Source: Cryptomeria japonica (Eukaryota > Streptophyta > Pinopsida > Cupressales > Cupressaceae). Taken from it: a stretch of 64,000 nucleotides of DNA. Below the pieces are notes generated by a model. That model was not told the DNA's origin, did not search any database, and was given only the letters and a program-made list of their open reading frames with translations. Position 1 is the stretch's first letter, and each line of letters starts with the position of its first letter. The stretch is from assembly GCF_030272615.1 (NCBI RefSeq), contig NC_081415.1, positions 107,574,406 to 107,638,405 on the forward strand. The letters are read 5' to 3'. Shown here one piece after another: positions 13,691 to 26,201 of this stretch. Made by a program: the position numbers and the translations under genes.

Positions 13691-15900
13691 ATTCATGGAG
13701 TTTCAAATTCTCTCTTCTTTACTTGGGAAAATACAAAGATAAAATGAAACATAATGTTGCATGCTTAATACTTTAGAATATCTACTTTCTAATGTAGAAT
13801 ATGAATAGAAAACACTGCTTGGCATCTATTTTTTTCATATATGGAATAAAATGCATTGCCAAATAGACTCAACAATAGCATTCTTATAAAGTCTAAAACC
13901 AAAAATTGCTTCCTTCTAACATAAGGGAAAATAAATGCAGAAGGAAAGTGACATATTATAATTTTTCATTTCTTATTTTCTCTGAAATAGCTATGATAAA
14001 TATGTTTTAAACTTTCATTGCATTGACAAAAAGGCCACTTAGTAGGTTGTAATTTTCAATAATTTTGTTTAACCCCTACAGGCATAATATGATAAGATTT
14101 TCCAAGACATAATTTTTGCACTTCTTTCATTAGTCTTTCAAATGTGAGAATTTAGGCTCCTCCAATTATTTTCTATCGACCCACAATCCCATTCAATATC
14201 AAGTCTTGTGTTTAGTTTCATCATCAAAAGCAATTTCAGATAGATCCTCTTAAAAAGAAAATAAGCAAATGGATATTTCTCAAGCCACCACCACTCCTTG
14301 CAGAAATTACATTGTAGGGGTGTGCAAAGATTCAAAAGGAGCTCCATAAGAACCAATGATTTAACAAAAACCAAGAAACCCTTAACTTTGTTATTAAGAC
14401 TAAAAGAATTTATAAAACTTCATCAACTGGTCAAGGGCGTTGAAGTCCCAAATATCACCAAATTGTCTCATCCCTTTCTTCAAACAATAATAGACCTATT
14501 TAAGAAAGATGACAACCATTGGTGGCCCATGCAATTGAACAAGCTTGTTCCAACAAATAAAGGAGCTATAATATTCGAAACCATGTTGTTACAAATCCTT
14601 CCTTCACTATAGAAAATTATACTTTTTTTTTCCAATTTTAGTAAATACATTGCAATGGGAAAGAAACTTTAACATGAAAAAATGGGGCTAGTAGAATTTT
14701 ATCTATCCATCCCACATTTTGCAGCATGTTATTCATATTATAAAGTTCTATTAAGTAACACACCAAAAAAATTCATTGTTCATCATTTGACATGGCTCTT
14801 ATCATCTACTTTGTAGCTAAACAAATTACTTGTGTCCCGAGGTTCAAAAGAACTGATCAACCTCTACCTTTTGGTTGTATACAATGTAGCCAAGAGAAAG
14901 ATTTGAAACTCATTTTTTCATCCCAATTATTCCATATGAATTGATGAATAAGTTTTTTAAGGTCTTTATAACCTGTTTTTATAGGGGATACGACTAGAAG
15001 AATAGTAGACATAGGTGGCTCAAAAGAAATGGTTTATAACTTGATTTTTAGTAAATAATGAAACATATTTATTATTCCAATTGAAGATTTTATTTGTCAA
15101 TTTTGTGATAAACCTACTCCACATATCATGGAGAGAAACCCCCAACCCAAATCTAGATATATCATAAAATATTCAATAATATAATGAGCCAATTTCAAAT
15201 AAGAAATAAAGTAGTACAAATCTAGGACCTCCAAAACATGCTTAAGTTTTTATTAATAATTTTGAATAAATGGCAAAGTATCATTAGCAAAGTGTTAGTT
15301 TAAAATAGATGCAGTTTTAGGAATAGTGATGCCTTCAATTATTGTCATATGATTGTATTTTAGCAAAAGGTAACTAAGGCCACTAGCTACTAAAGCATTG
15401 AGAAATGGAGATAAAGTGTAGCCCTACTTAATTGAGCATAATAAAGGAAAGGTTCAGATATTGAATTATTGATTATTTGAGAATTTGCATCATTAAATAG
15501 CATTTGAACATGCCTACATATTTTGGGATAAAAACCCAACAACAACAATATATTGATAATAAAAACCATCTAATCCTATCAAAAACTTTATCAAAATTAA
15601 TCTTAACCAATAGAGAATTTTGCCTAGATTGTTGAGCCCACTCACTAGTTTTCTAAGCCAATAATAAATTATCAATTATAAACATGTGACCAAGGAACCT
15701 TGTTTGTTTAGGTATAACTATTATTTTAGTCCCTAGATTAATCATAATAGCTAGAGCTTTAACAATAATTCTATAGGAAGTGTTGAGCAAGATAATAAAA
15801 GTCCATCCAAAAAATTGATATGTATTTTTCCCTTTAGAACAAGAAACAATACAAGAAAAAAATAAAATATATAAGCTTTACATGGTTCCCCCTCCCTAGT
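13691..15900 (-). mobile_element. Second decayed LINE fragment (RT to C-terminus)
   Basis: Read on the minus strand from 15860 down, this contains LLNTSYRIIVKALAI, followed by an F.GH.FIIDNLLLA block and SLLVKINFDKVFDRIRW. These correspond to the LINE RT blocks RPI.LLN..YKI..K, GFV.GR.I.DN and LK.DF.KA.D...W. Downstream (15000-13700) coding similarity is weak and heavily interrupted. The frames at 14138-14374 and 16169-16435 are remnants or chance. This belongs to a different, older insertion from the LINE at 7.0-11.6 kb, because both contain the same RT region. Confidence 0.7.
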
Positions 15901-16890
15901 AGTAGACTATGCATGTCTCATGTTGACGGACATGAAATGGTTGAAGGAGCATCTTGGGTTGAGAAAGGATGGATGGGCAGTAGAGCATACAAATGAGATA
16001 TAATAATAATTGAAATAACGATGAGTCCTAGGGAATAGATGATTAAGATTGGGTTAATACATTCCTAATCATATATATATTTTAAATAATTTATAGATTG
16101 AAATTATATATCGATAAGATATTATGTGCTATGATTTACGACGTTTAGAAAATAATAGTAGTGTATGCTTAATTAATCATTAAAAATATATTGTGTAATT
16201 TATTGACATTCACTTTCATATTTAAGTGAAAAAAGTTTTGTTCAATAAAATGTTCAAACATTCGTACAAGTTTAATGCATGACAAAGGCTGATAATTGAT
16301 TAATATGTGTAAGGAGTTAGAAAAGTGTTGTTTTAGACACTTTATATTATTATGCTTAATAAATATATCAAATTTGATGGTGATGACTAAAAACTTTTTG
16401 ACAACTGTTTGATATTGATGTGTTAAGTTTTCCAAAGCACGAAATTAAAGTGAAACAACTACTCAATCCTCTTCCCCAAATAATACTATTTTTCCAAATA
16501 AAACTCAAAGTCTGATTCTTGGTTTTGACAAACCAATTAGGTTACAGCGGTAAAAGATTTTGAAGCGTTATTTGAGCCTGCAGGCTTCGACGTAGTTCAA
16601 AGATGGAATTATCAAAAATAAAGTTGAAAAACGTTGTTAATGGGCTACAACACAAAGTCCACAAGTAAACCATTCCTACAACAAACCTTAATTTCCTGGC
16701 AAGACAGAGAGAGGGCACATTATTCAAAGTCGTCCCGATTGTTTCATTCCAAATGTGCTGACTAAACCTCAGCCTGGAGAGGGTCTTGAAGTTTTGTTCA
16801 AGCAAATAAAGTAGAGGCTATAAGAGGAGAAGATATATCTTCTTGAGCTGTGCCTTTACATCGTTTGCCAGTAATACCAAGTATAACAAA
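15901..16890. other. Region upstream of the LRR kinase pseudogene
   Basis: No gene is recognised. The short minus-strand frames at 16169-16435, 16542-16805 and 16818-17024 carry no known motif; the last is antisense to the kinase start. Possible promoter sequence of the LRR kinase lies just before 16890, with AGGCTATAAGAGG at about 16814-16826 resembling a TATA box. Confidence 0.4.
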
Positions 16891-19548
16891 ATGCATGCCC
16901 TGTTAAGAATCTGTATTATTCTGCTTCTTTTTTTACGTCCCTGTAGATGCACAATGACTGATGAGGAAAGTCTTATAGATTTCAAGAATTCCATCACTTC
17001 CGATCCTCTAAATTTATTTGCCAATTGGGTCCCTACTATTCACTTTTGTAACTGGACTGGAGTTACTTGTGATCCAACAAGAAACAGAGTGCAATTGCTT
17101 GAGTTGGCAGATACGCAATTAGGGGGTTCCATCTCCCCTTCAATTGGTAATCTCTCATTCCTCACGCAACTTGATCTTCACAACAACACTCTTGCAGGCC
17201 GAATTCCACAAGAAATAGGGAGACTTCAAGGCCTAACGGTTCTTTTTCTTTCAATCAATCGATTAGAAGGCTCCATTCCAAAAATTTGACTTCATGCAAG
17301 GAGTTACAAGCATTGTTACTGGCTAAGAATCAATTTACTGGAGCGATTCCTGGAGAGTTGAGTCTGCTTAAAAATCTCCAAGTCCTTGTGCTTGGCTCCA
17401 ACAATCTTTCTGGTAACATCCCTCCTTCCTTAGGAAATCTCTCTTACCTAGAAACATTGTATATGGGAGATCTCGACCTTGAAGGTCAGATTCCACCTGA
17501 ATTGGGAATGCTCTCTAGCTTGACTTCCTTTCTTCTATTTCGGAGTCCCCGTTTAAAAGGCCTTATTCCCTCGTCAATCTCAAATATATCAGGCTTACTA
17601 GATTTGGCCCTTTACAAAAACCAGTTGACCGGTCCCATCCCACCAGAATTGGGCAGGCTCTCTCGCGCTGAAGTTGTACTTTTATGGCTGAAGAGGTAGT
17701 ATTCCAGCCACATTCGCCAATTGTACACATCTGCGTAAGCTTGGTTTGGAGGAAAATCGTCTCAGTGGAGCAGTACCATCGGATCTGAGGAGGCTATCAA
17801 ATCTTCAAAGACTGAGTTTGTCATCCAATCAACTTGTTAGCGGCAGTTCTGTGACCATCCCCATACTTGCAGCTCTCCACAATTGCACCAAGCTGAATAT
17901 TCTATTGATTCATGACAATTATTTGAGCGGATACTTGCCAGAGCAGCTTCCGACAAATCTCTCTTGGTTATCAGTAGATGGTAATAGAATCACAGGAAGG
18001 ATACCTTCATCTTTTGCAAACCTAACCAATTTGAGGGACCTTTATATGTCTTCCAATCTCCTTACAGGCCGCATCCCATCCTCTCTGAGAAGCCTTGGTA
18101 ACTTGCAAAGACTTTTTCTGGACAACAACAAGCTAAAAGGAAGCATACCCCGTGAGATTGGCGAAATGAAAAGCCTTGGGGAGTTATCAGCCAGCCATAA
18201 TATGCTTACTGGACAGATACCTGATACAATTGGTCGACTTCAACAGTTAACACATCTTGTACTTAACAACAACCAACTATCAGGGAATGTACCTGCAAGT
18301 TTGGGAAAATGTTACAATTTGCAATTGCTAGACCTCTCCAACAATCAATTGAGGGGACGCATACCCAATGAAGTGGCCAGTCTTCCTAATTTACAGTTTT
18401 GTTTAATTTGTCCATAAACTCATTGCAAGGTTCTCTGCCTCCGGGAATTGGAAAGATGATTCATGTTCAAGCTATTGATGTTTCAGCTAACAGGTTAGAA
18501 GGTCACATTCCAGCTACTCTTGGAAGCTGTGAAGAACTTGAATATCTGAGTCTTTCTTCAAATATATTGGAAGGCCCAATACCAGATTCTCTCAGCCAAT
18601 TAAAAAGTCTTGTAAGTATGGATCTGTCTTCTAACAACCTCTCAGGTTTGATCCCCGTGTCTCTAAAGTCGTTGAATATGCTCCACTATTTGAATTTATC
18701 TTTCAATAACCTCAGTGGAGAGGTCCCAAAAGAAGGCATGTTTAAAAATTTGACAGCTGCATCATTTAAGGGAAATATGTTTCTCTGTGGAGAATGGATC
18801 CAGTTACCTTCATGCCTTGGGGTTCAGGACCACGGCAACAGAATTAGAATTTTTGCACCACTTGCTGGAACCATAACCTTCCTATTAGTTTGTTTATTGA
18901 TCTTGGGACTAATTTACAGGAGGAGGAAGGTCAAGTCTGATGTTCACGACATCTTGCCTCTGAAGCTGATGGATGACAAGGGGGTTTCCTATCAGGAAAT
19001 CGTTAAAGCTACAGATGGATTTAACCAGGAAAACTTGTTGGGGACTGGAAGCTTTGGCTCAGTGTATAAAGGTACTATGGATGATGGTACAAAGGCTGCT
19101 TTCAAGCGTCTGAATTTACAAAATGAAGAAGCCAGCAAGAGCTTCATGAGGGAATGCGAAGTGTTGGCAAAAGTTAGGCATCGGAATCTGGTAAAAATCA
19201 TATCCTTCTGCTTAGATTTGGGACACAAAATATTGGTTCTAGAGTTCATGTCCAAAGGAAATTTGGAGACACTGTTGCATTCCAATGGTAACTCATTGAT
19301 GTTCATTGAGATATTGAACATAGCAATTGATGTTATTCATGGGTTAGAGTATCTGCATCATGACTGCTTTGTGCAATTTGTACACTGTGATGTAAAACCA
19401 AGCAACGTTCTTATGGATGAGGACATGACAGCACACGTAGCAGATTTTGGAATTGCCCGAATAATTAACGGGTCAAATAACAGTACCATTAACTCAGGAA
19501 GTACTTCCACTCTAAATGTGAAGGGATCCATAGGCTACATTGCACCAG

Positions 19549-19872
19549 GTAATGCTTTCAGTTATGTAATTATCTTATCTTTGCATATTCTCTGTCCACC
19601 ACACACACTAAGTAATATATTAAGTCTAGAGAATGTTAAACAGCTGTGAGTGTTTAACAGTTTTAAGTCTAGAAGTGTATTCTTAGTGTGTCCACACACA
19701 TTAAGCAACATATTAAGTCTAAAAAATGAAAGTCAACTTTAAGTGTTTAACACTTTTAAGCCTAGAAGTGTAGGCATAGTATGTGTTATTAAAGTCATTC
19801 CTTTTGGCCATTGCCAAATGAAAGCGTATGTACAATCTAACCAGATTTATTATCTTTGACTATATAATGCAG
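19549..19872 (+). other. Intron of the LRR kinase pseudogene
   Basis: The donor is CACCAG/GTAATG and the acceptor is TATAATGCAG. The position, after GSIGYIAP in the kinase activation segment, matches the conserved single intron of LRR-XII kinases. The second half (from about 19726) is also present at 27261-27421, so the partial copy was duplicated as genomic DNA and did not arise from spliced RNA. Confidence 0.8.
19597..19785 (+). repeat. Tandem duplication in the intron
   Basis: Two adjacent diverged copies of about 95 bases (19597-19690 and 19691-19785). Both run from a CACACA-rich start through ATATTAAGTCTA and GTGTTTAACA to TCTAGAAGTGTA or CCTAGAAGTGTA. Confidence 0.75.
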
Positions 19873-20210
19873 AATATTGAATTGGTGGGAAGGTATCCAC
19901 GAAGGGTGATATTTACAGTTATGGTATTATGCTGTTGGAAATGGTAACTGGAAAGAGTCCAACCAACCATATATTTGTGGGAGGATTGGACCTCCACAAG
20001 TGGGTAAGCATGCATTTTAACAACAATTTGGAGGAGATTATTGACATGAGAATGATGAAGGATATAGGAGAACATGAAATAAATCAAGGCCTTCTTCCTT
20101 TCTTACTTATTGGGTTGGAGTGTTCAAAAGAGTCCCCCAATGAAACACCCACGGCTAGAGAGGTGGCATGAGTATTGGAAACTATTAAGAAGAGACTTTT
20201 TGAGGTCTGA

Positions 20211-21250
20211 AAAACATTTGTATTATGTAATAAAATCATTTTAGTTATCTAATGATGTTATTAATTAAAATGTCTAGTTAGTGGTATATTAGTAGGGTCG
20301 CTGTAATAAAGTCCTTTCAATATTGAAAGATGCTAACAGTTATATTAATTATATTTGTTATAATAAAGTCATTTTAATGACTTAGAGATGTTATGAAGCA
20401 ATTTTTTTTTGTTAATGTCATGTTAAATGTCAAGAAGTTTGAATAATTATTTTTAAAAAAAATCTAAATCAAAAACAAAATATGAGACAATGTTTTTGTT
20501 TAAACAAAAGGAGTTCATGGTTTGCAAGTAGGCTCTTTGAATCATAATGGCATTGCTCAAAATGTTGATATTGATTATCAAAGAAAGCCACATATGGGAG
20601 ATGATATCGATGTCCACTCAACAAGGGCATGTAGTGCAGTGCAAAAGATCAATAAACAGGTTAAGAGGATTGTGAAGAAACAAGAAGATACTATTATGTA
20701 TTAATATCACCACACAAGCACAAAAGTTGCATGGATAGACATAATGGGTGATAGTGAAAGCATTACGATGCAAGGTACATTAATAGATTTTTACATGCCA
20801 GCCATGCATTCTAGAGAAATCACCAAGGACAGTTGAAAATTACATGGGATCAAGTTACATAAAAAGAAACACTCATAAAAGGTAGTCTTTTTTTCATTGT
20901 TTTGACAATGTTTTTTGAAGAGATAGATACATATATCATCACAAGAAAGGTTTTTTTAGCAGTCATAAGTCATAAGCTAGTTGTGACCTATGTTATTAGA
21001 AATGAGAAATAAAAAATTCAACAGCAATGACAACTTGATGAGAAATGGAATTTCAAAAGGTTGCGTATAAGAAATGGATTTTAAATATAAATATATATAT
21101 ATATATAGATGTATATATATATTTATAAAATATAATAAAATTAATTTTAAAATTAAAAATTATTAAACATATATCTCTATAAAAAAATTAAAACATTCTT
21201 AAAAAAATATTTGATTTCATTCTTTCATTTTAAAATAATTTGTATAAAAC
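20211..21250 (+). repeat. 3' flank of the kinase pseudogene, shared with 27.8-28.6 kb
   Basis: No gene is called. From the stop codon to about 21250 this matches 27754-28602, except that the second copy lacks about 190 bases (about 20288-20477). It includes a 60-codon frame (20522-20704) also open in the other copy, and an AT-rich stretch with a short TA repeat near 21090-21125. Similarity stops abruptly at ATAAAACACTTCA, next to the LINE. Confidence 0.75.
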
Positions 21251-21847
21251 ACTTCATAGACTTGGTTACCTCGGCTGATCCAATTATTGCCAATGCTAAA
21301 TCTAATGATTTCTGATGCTTTCCATATAATTTTAAAGACAACAGAGCCTACAGTAGAGACAAAGAAGGATCCATCTAATAGGTCACTAATAGGGAGGTAT
21401 TTCCAGGATTTAGTCTTCTTGGGAACACCCAGTCTGATATTGTTATGAATGAGAACTTTCCAAGGTTCATTAACTTCCAGTGCATGAAAAATCCATTTGG
21501 CAGCAAGTGCACTCCCTTGCACTTTAAGATCCTTAAGACTTAGACCTCCAATAGACTTATCTATACAAAACCACTCCCATTTGACAGAGTGATATTTTCC
21601 ATGACCTCTACCATCTAACCACAAAAAATTCCTAATGATTTTCTACACCTCATTAATTTGTTAGTTACTAAACATACAGACAGAAGCACAGTAGATATTG
21701 TAAGAAGACAAAATCTTCTAACACACTTGCACTCTCCCTGCAAGTGAGAGGTAGTGTGTTCCATTTGGTAATCTTTGTGTCAATCTTGCCCTTAATCCAT
21801 GCCCACATATCCTTGAGGCAAGGAGAGATTGCAAAAGGAATCCCCCG

Positions 21848-22972
21848 TTATCTGATAATTGTGTTAGGTCCTCCCCATTCAAACTCATAGATGGAAAGGC
21901 AATCTGGTGGTCGCTCAACCCAACTGACCATAGTAGATTTGGTTTGAGAAATCTTTTCCCCTGAGGAATCACAAAATAGGGTGAGTTTGGTAGATAAATC
22001 ACTCATGTTCTCCTTGGATAGTTCAAATAAGAGTGTAGTGTTGTTTACAAACTGGATGTTAAGTAGATCAGATTTATCTAGAAGGGAGATTCCTCTAACC
22101 TTAGGGGAGAGAGAGTTATCCTTGAGCAGGTAAAACATAGCGTCAGAGGCTATTACAAAGAGGGTAAGGCCTAGTGGGTACCCTTGCCGAATAGATCTAC
22201 TAAGCTTGAAGGGTTGTGAGATCAACCCATTAACTTCCACCTGGGCATGAGCATCCCTAAGAAGAATTTGAACATAGTGACAAAAGACCTCAGAGAACCT
22301 AAAGGCCTTAAGCATAGTGGAGATAAAGTTCCATTCAATCCTATCATAGGCCTTTTTAGAGTCCAATAAGAACATGGCCACCTTTTGATTCGAGAATTTA
22401 GCCCATTCCATAGCCTCCCAGCTGGTAATAAGGTTCTCCAAGATGTATCTCCCTTTAATAAATCCGGTTTGAGTGGTAGAAATAAACTTGGGAAGGATAT
22501 TCTCAAGTCTAATAGAAAGAATCTTAGCAAGGATCTTATAGGAAACATTAAGTAGTGTAATAGGACTCCAATTTTTGATAAGAGTCTTGTCCCCTTCTTT
22601 GGGAATAAGCTTGATAAGACCTCTATTAATGTCAGCACCCAGAGACCCTGACTTGGTAGCTTCCTTATAGACCTCAAGTAAGTCATCTTCAATCCAGGTG
22701 ATGTTAGTCTTATAAAATTCAATGGTAAGTCCATCCAGCTCGAGGGATTTATCATTGTGCAGGGAGTTGATGGCTCTTTTGACCTCTTCAGTCGAAAAGG
22801 GGCTACTAAGAGTCCTACCTTCTTCAGGAGATAGAATCTTGCATATAAGAGCTCGACATTTGTCTCTAGCAAGCATGGATGCAGGAGAGTCCTCTAAGGA
22901 GAACACCATCTTGTAAAAGTTAAGGAATTCACTAATGATTTCCTCATATATAGAGACTTCCCGACCATCCAC
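21848..22972 (-). pseudogene. LINE reverse transcriptase with FVNN active site
   Basis: A 374-codon open stretch of ORF2. In order it shows DGLTIEFYK, LIPKEGDKTLIKNW, SPITLLNVSYKILAKILS, TQTGFIKGRYILENLI, the motif A region LDSKKAYDRIEW and the fingers-palm block RQGYPLGLTLFVIA. Motif C is FVNN at 22040-22051, where active enzymes have (F/Y)xDD, so both catalytic aspartates are lost. Minus-strand frames downstream (22002-21217, in two phases) continue the C-terminal linker. The overlapping frame at 22222-22872 is a shadow. Confidence 0.85.
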
Positions 22973-22983
22973 CCATAGTTTAT

Positions 22984-23196
22984 CTATTTTCTCTTACAAT
23001 GCTTTTGTTTTAGAAGGTTGAAGAATAATTTAGAGCCTTTATCCCCTTGAGACAACCACAACATCCTAGCTCTAGTCCTAGCTCCAATGGCTCTATCATG
23101 TTGACGTCTCCTAAGCTTATCTCTAGCAACTGCCACTAAGTGGGTAAGATGAGAGTTGTTAAGGTCATTTTGAATGTCTTCATCCGCCTTATGCAA
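22984..23196 (-). pseudogene. LINE ORF2 linker between endonuclease and RT
   Basis: A 70-codon piece with DKLRRRQHDRAIGARTRAR, MLWLSQGDKGSKLFFNLLKQ. The W...GD.N.K.FF pattern is the conserved block between endonuclease and RT in plant LINEs. It is separated from the RT frame by a break near 22980. Confidence 0.75.
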
Positions 23197-23618
23197 GTTG
23201 GAGGATAGGATAAGCTCTACCTATCTGGCATTCTTGGCTGCCTTCTTGCCAATGGTACATAGAATCTTCTGCCAACTAGCTACTGAGGTATTCCACCTAG
23301 AAATATTCGAGATAGCTTGAGAGTTCCACTTATTGAACAATCTCACAATATGGATAGTAGCCAATACATCATGATCTTGTTAAAGATGAATTTGCCACCA
23401 CTTTTTTTAACAGTCTAGCTTGAGTTCCTAAGGGCAATATCTGCAAAAATGGGATGATGGTCAAAAAGGGAGGAAGGCCTCACAACCACCGAGCAACCTT
23501 GTTGATCCGGGATAAGGGTAAAGGCATCTTTGTTGGTGTAGAACAGGTCTAGGCTGGAGAACATCCTATGGCCAGCTTTATGATAGTTGCACCAGGTAAA
23601 CCAAATGCCCTTATAGAC

Positions 23619-24030
23619 TTATTTTAAAACTTCCAAGGGGTCAAAGAGTCTCTTAATTCTTTTCAGCCTATCCCAATGAATCTTTTTCCCCCCTTTCCAG
23701 TCAACAACGACTCCCCCTAGCTTATCTTCCTTATGTGCAACCATATTGAAATCTCCCCCCAGGATCCATGAGATGTCAGGGAGTGATACAAGCCATTGCC
23801 AGAGGTCAGATATATCCCTATAGTCATTGGAAGCGATAATGGTATAGAAATGAAGAGTCACCATGTTGGAAGGTAACCCATACAACCCTATTGCAAGGGG
23901 ATACTCCTGAGCAAAGGATAGAGCTTCTCCATATAGGGTTAATAAGAACAACAATTCCCCATTTTCCTTTCTCATGTTTAGTGCAAAATTTGAGGGAGTC
24001 CCTGCAGACAAAATTAAGATTGACTTTCAA
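23619..24030 (-). pseudogene. LINE apurinic-type endonuclease fragment
   Basis: The minus-strand frame contains SLPDISWILGGDFNMV followed by ..KEDKLGG. GDFNM is the hallmark of the exonuclease-endonuclease-phosphatase fold used by LINEs to nick the target. An N-terminal part of the domain is missing or out of frame upstream of 24030. The frame at 23824-24030 is the same region in another phase. Confidence 0.8.
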
Positions 24031-24281
24031 TGAAAAACTAATGGCTTTAACTTCCTAGAGTAGGGTAAAATCCAAGTCCTTATGCCCTTGAATCCCTCCA
24101 TTTGGGAGATGGTAGCAGATACAATAGAGTGCGGGAGGGGGGGTCTTTACTAAAGGAACCGAAGTCGACATCTTTTTCAATAACAGCAGGGTTAACTGGT
24201 TAAACTTTTGGGAGACTAGCCATTGCGTTATTAATGGCCTTACTGAGAGAGTCCAACTTATCTAGGATAGCCGACAATTCT

Positions 24282-25257
24282 TCAATCTTGGAGAAATAAT
24301 TGGGGGTACAATAACATCATTTTTAGTGGTAGTTCTAGGAGGGTTACCATTATTTTATTCTTGGCCAAAAGAATAGGGCATGATCTTCTTTTGTGTCCTT
24401 CCTGTTTACACAAAAAATAAGAGTTCAGCCCCACTAGGATTTCTATAACACAAGTGAAGGTGTCATCTTGGACTTTAATTTCAAGAGATCTAGGAATATC
24501 AATGCCAGGATTAATGGATACTAAGACTCTGGCATCCAGGTGGGGGACAAGATTAGAGGAATGATCAACCCTAACCACTATGCCGATAGATTCTAGAATT
24601 TGAGGTATTAAATCCGAGAAAATGGGGGGCAAGTTCTTAACTAGGAGCCAACGTTGGCAGGAGAGAGCCATAATTTCTTTGTTGTTCACATCAAAGGACC
24701 ATTTGAGGGCTCTAAAGGTTGGTTTTCCAATAGCCCAGAACTATTTTTGGAGGACCTCTACCTTCGATTTATAATTTCTAAAGAAAATAACAAATAAACC
24801 TTTCTAGATCGTTCTACAGAAAGAAAAATTAAACCCAAAAAAATTTCATCCAGTCTTCTAGAAATTTCCTAGCCGGACATCTATCTAAATTAGTAACTAT
24901 AAAGAAAATGGCAATGTCTTGGAGTCTACAATTTTCCAGATCAAAAGCTTTGGCCATAGAATCATTAGGAGAAATAGAGAAGGTACAGAGAGCCGAGGAA
25001 GATCCCTTACCTCATCCTCCATCTCCACCACCGAACCCAGAAGATGAAGCACTTACCAGATTGAACTTGGCTTCACGGTGGACCTGCAAAAAATCTCTGA
25101 TTATGGCATCTCGAAAGGACATGCCGATAAGTCCTTCTTCCACTGCTTTTGAGGATAGTGGTTGGGTCATGTTATTATCTAGTCCACTTGACTCCTCTTC
25201 CATCAGGCATTGAATGCGTCTGCTTCCACACATGCCTGCAATAACTACTAAAACCAC
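24282..25257 (-). pseudogene. LINE ORF1 (DUF4283-like, zinc knuckle)
   Basis: Minus-strand ORF1 in two open pieces (25257-25012 and 24689-24282) with a decayed middle. The N-terminal piece carries GLIGMSFRDAI, like the SFRD block of plant LINE ORF1. The second has WLLVKNLPPIF and VLVSINPGIDIPRSLEI and ends in a CCHC-type zinc knuckle, YFLCKQEGHKRRSCP. The first cysteine of the knuckle is replaced by tyrosine. Plus-strand frame 24908-25213 is a shadow. Confidence 0.75.
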
Positions 25258-25440
25258 ACAGAGAGAGCCTCGATAGAAGAAGAAGCGAGAGAAAGGGGTT
25301 AGAAAAAGTGAATAGGGGGATAGTGAATTACCACCATGGAGGAGGCCTTAACACCTTGTCCACATCCAGGAGCGAAGACCCCAACTTCTAACGCAACCAG
25401 AGGGTCGACGTCCATATAGAAAATCTATCTTCCTTGATCA

Positions 25441-26201
25441 TCATTTTTGACAAGTGTTTTGCTTGTGGCTAATTCATGGACTTGTGAGGTTGAACTAATA
25501 ACTCTAATTGAGCCTCATATGTTGTATCAGTGAACTAAAAAATATGGGATGTTCAAGATCCTACATCTAATGAAAATATGTTGGATGCAAGTATTAAACT
25601 TGTGCAACAATGAGAAGATACAAATTGTATAAATATAGTTTTCATAAAATAATAGCGTAAACTTCATACAAGGTGAATTGGTAAATCTTGTAATGTATCA
25701 CACCTTCAATGACACACAAACAATATCTTGTGCACATTTTGAAGAGTTTTCGATTAAAAAACTACATAAATTTTCAACAGATGCACTTGTATAAATATAT
25801 ATGTACATGCATGTGTAAATAGATATGTATCTATGTATATAAATGTATACATATACATATATATAAGAAACATTTTATCTAACCTATATATAGACATATG
25901 AATATAACAAACATTTTATTGGAAATGAAAAATATTTTATCTTTTATTAATTCTTAAAGTGAAATTTCTTCAATTATCTTATAATTGAAAGCTTGAAATA
26001 TTGTTTTATATAAACGTTGTTCTAAGAAAATGACTTATTTGTTATAAAAAAATTATTGGTCAATATTTTGATAGGAATGTTTATCTAACCTGGGGAAAAA
26101 TATATGAAAATCTTGAAATCTTTGATGAACTTATTTTCATAGAAAAACATATTTATTTGGAGAGAATTTCATTAAAGGGGTGCAGTTCAAACAAATTGTT
26201 C
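25441..26201. other. Intergenic, nothing recognised
   Basis: AT-rich sequence with TATA/TACATA-rich stretches near 25785-25865. No open frame or element edge is recognised beyond the LINE 5' end on the left. Confidence 0.55.

Larger units (their letters stand above)
16891..20210 (+). pseudogene. LRR receptor-like kinase pseudogene, non-RD type
   Basis: In its intact form this would be a plasma-membrane receptor kinase related to the LRR-XII group (FLS2, EFR, Xa21). The order is a signal peptide from the ATG at 16891 (MHALLRICIILLLFL), an LRR N-cap (DEESLIDFKNSI, NWTGVTC), about 20 LRRs of the LxxNxLxGxIP type, a transmembrane segment near 18850-18920, a basic RRRRK-like stop and a kinase domain. 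The kinase has GTGSFGSVYKG, a lysine in AAFKRL, HCDVKPSN (Cys before Asp, so non-RD) and ADFGIARI. Exon 1 ends at 19548 and exon 2 is 19873-20210. Damage includes a one-base loss in an A run near 17283, frame breaks near 17695 and 18400, TGA at 19878-19880 where the 27-kb copy has AGA, and TGA at 20169-20171 where the copy has CGA. The alternative start at 16843 would put extra residues before the signal peptide. Confidence 0.9.
21251..25440 (-). mobile_element. LINE retrotransposon, both ORFs, 3' end missing
   Basis: A plant LINE on the minus strand. The presumed 5' leader lies near 25440-25260. It is followed by ORF1 (25257-24282), the ORF2 endonuclease (24030-23619), the linker (23196-22984), the reverse transcriptase (22972-21848) and part of the C-terminal region (to about 21251). 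The zf-RVT and RNase H parts, 3' UTR and poly(A) tail are absent. The missing end coincides exactly with the edge of the duplicated kinase flank at 21250. Several stops and frameshifts make it inactive. It is the least decayed LINE in the window. Confidence 0.85.

Noticed and set aside
14298-14612. Plus-strand 104-codon frame
   Set aside because: It lies antisense to a decayed minus-strand LINE and shows no motif.
20522-20704. A 60-codon frame open in both kinase flank copies (20522-20704 and 27885-28067)
   Set aside because: Eight of 60 residues differ and most base changes alter the amino acid, so there is no sign of selection. It is open because the copies are fairly young.
24908-25213. 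Plus-strand 101-codon frame with a proline run
   Set aside because: It is antisense to LINE ORF1, whose SFRD block explains the region.
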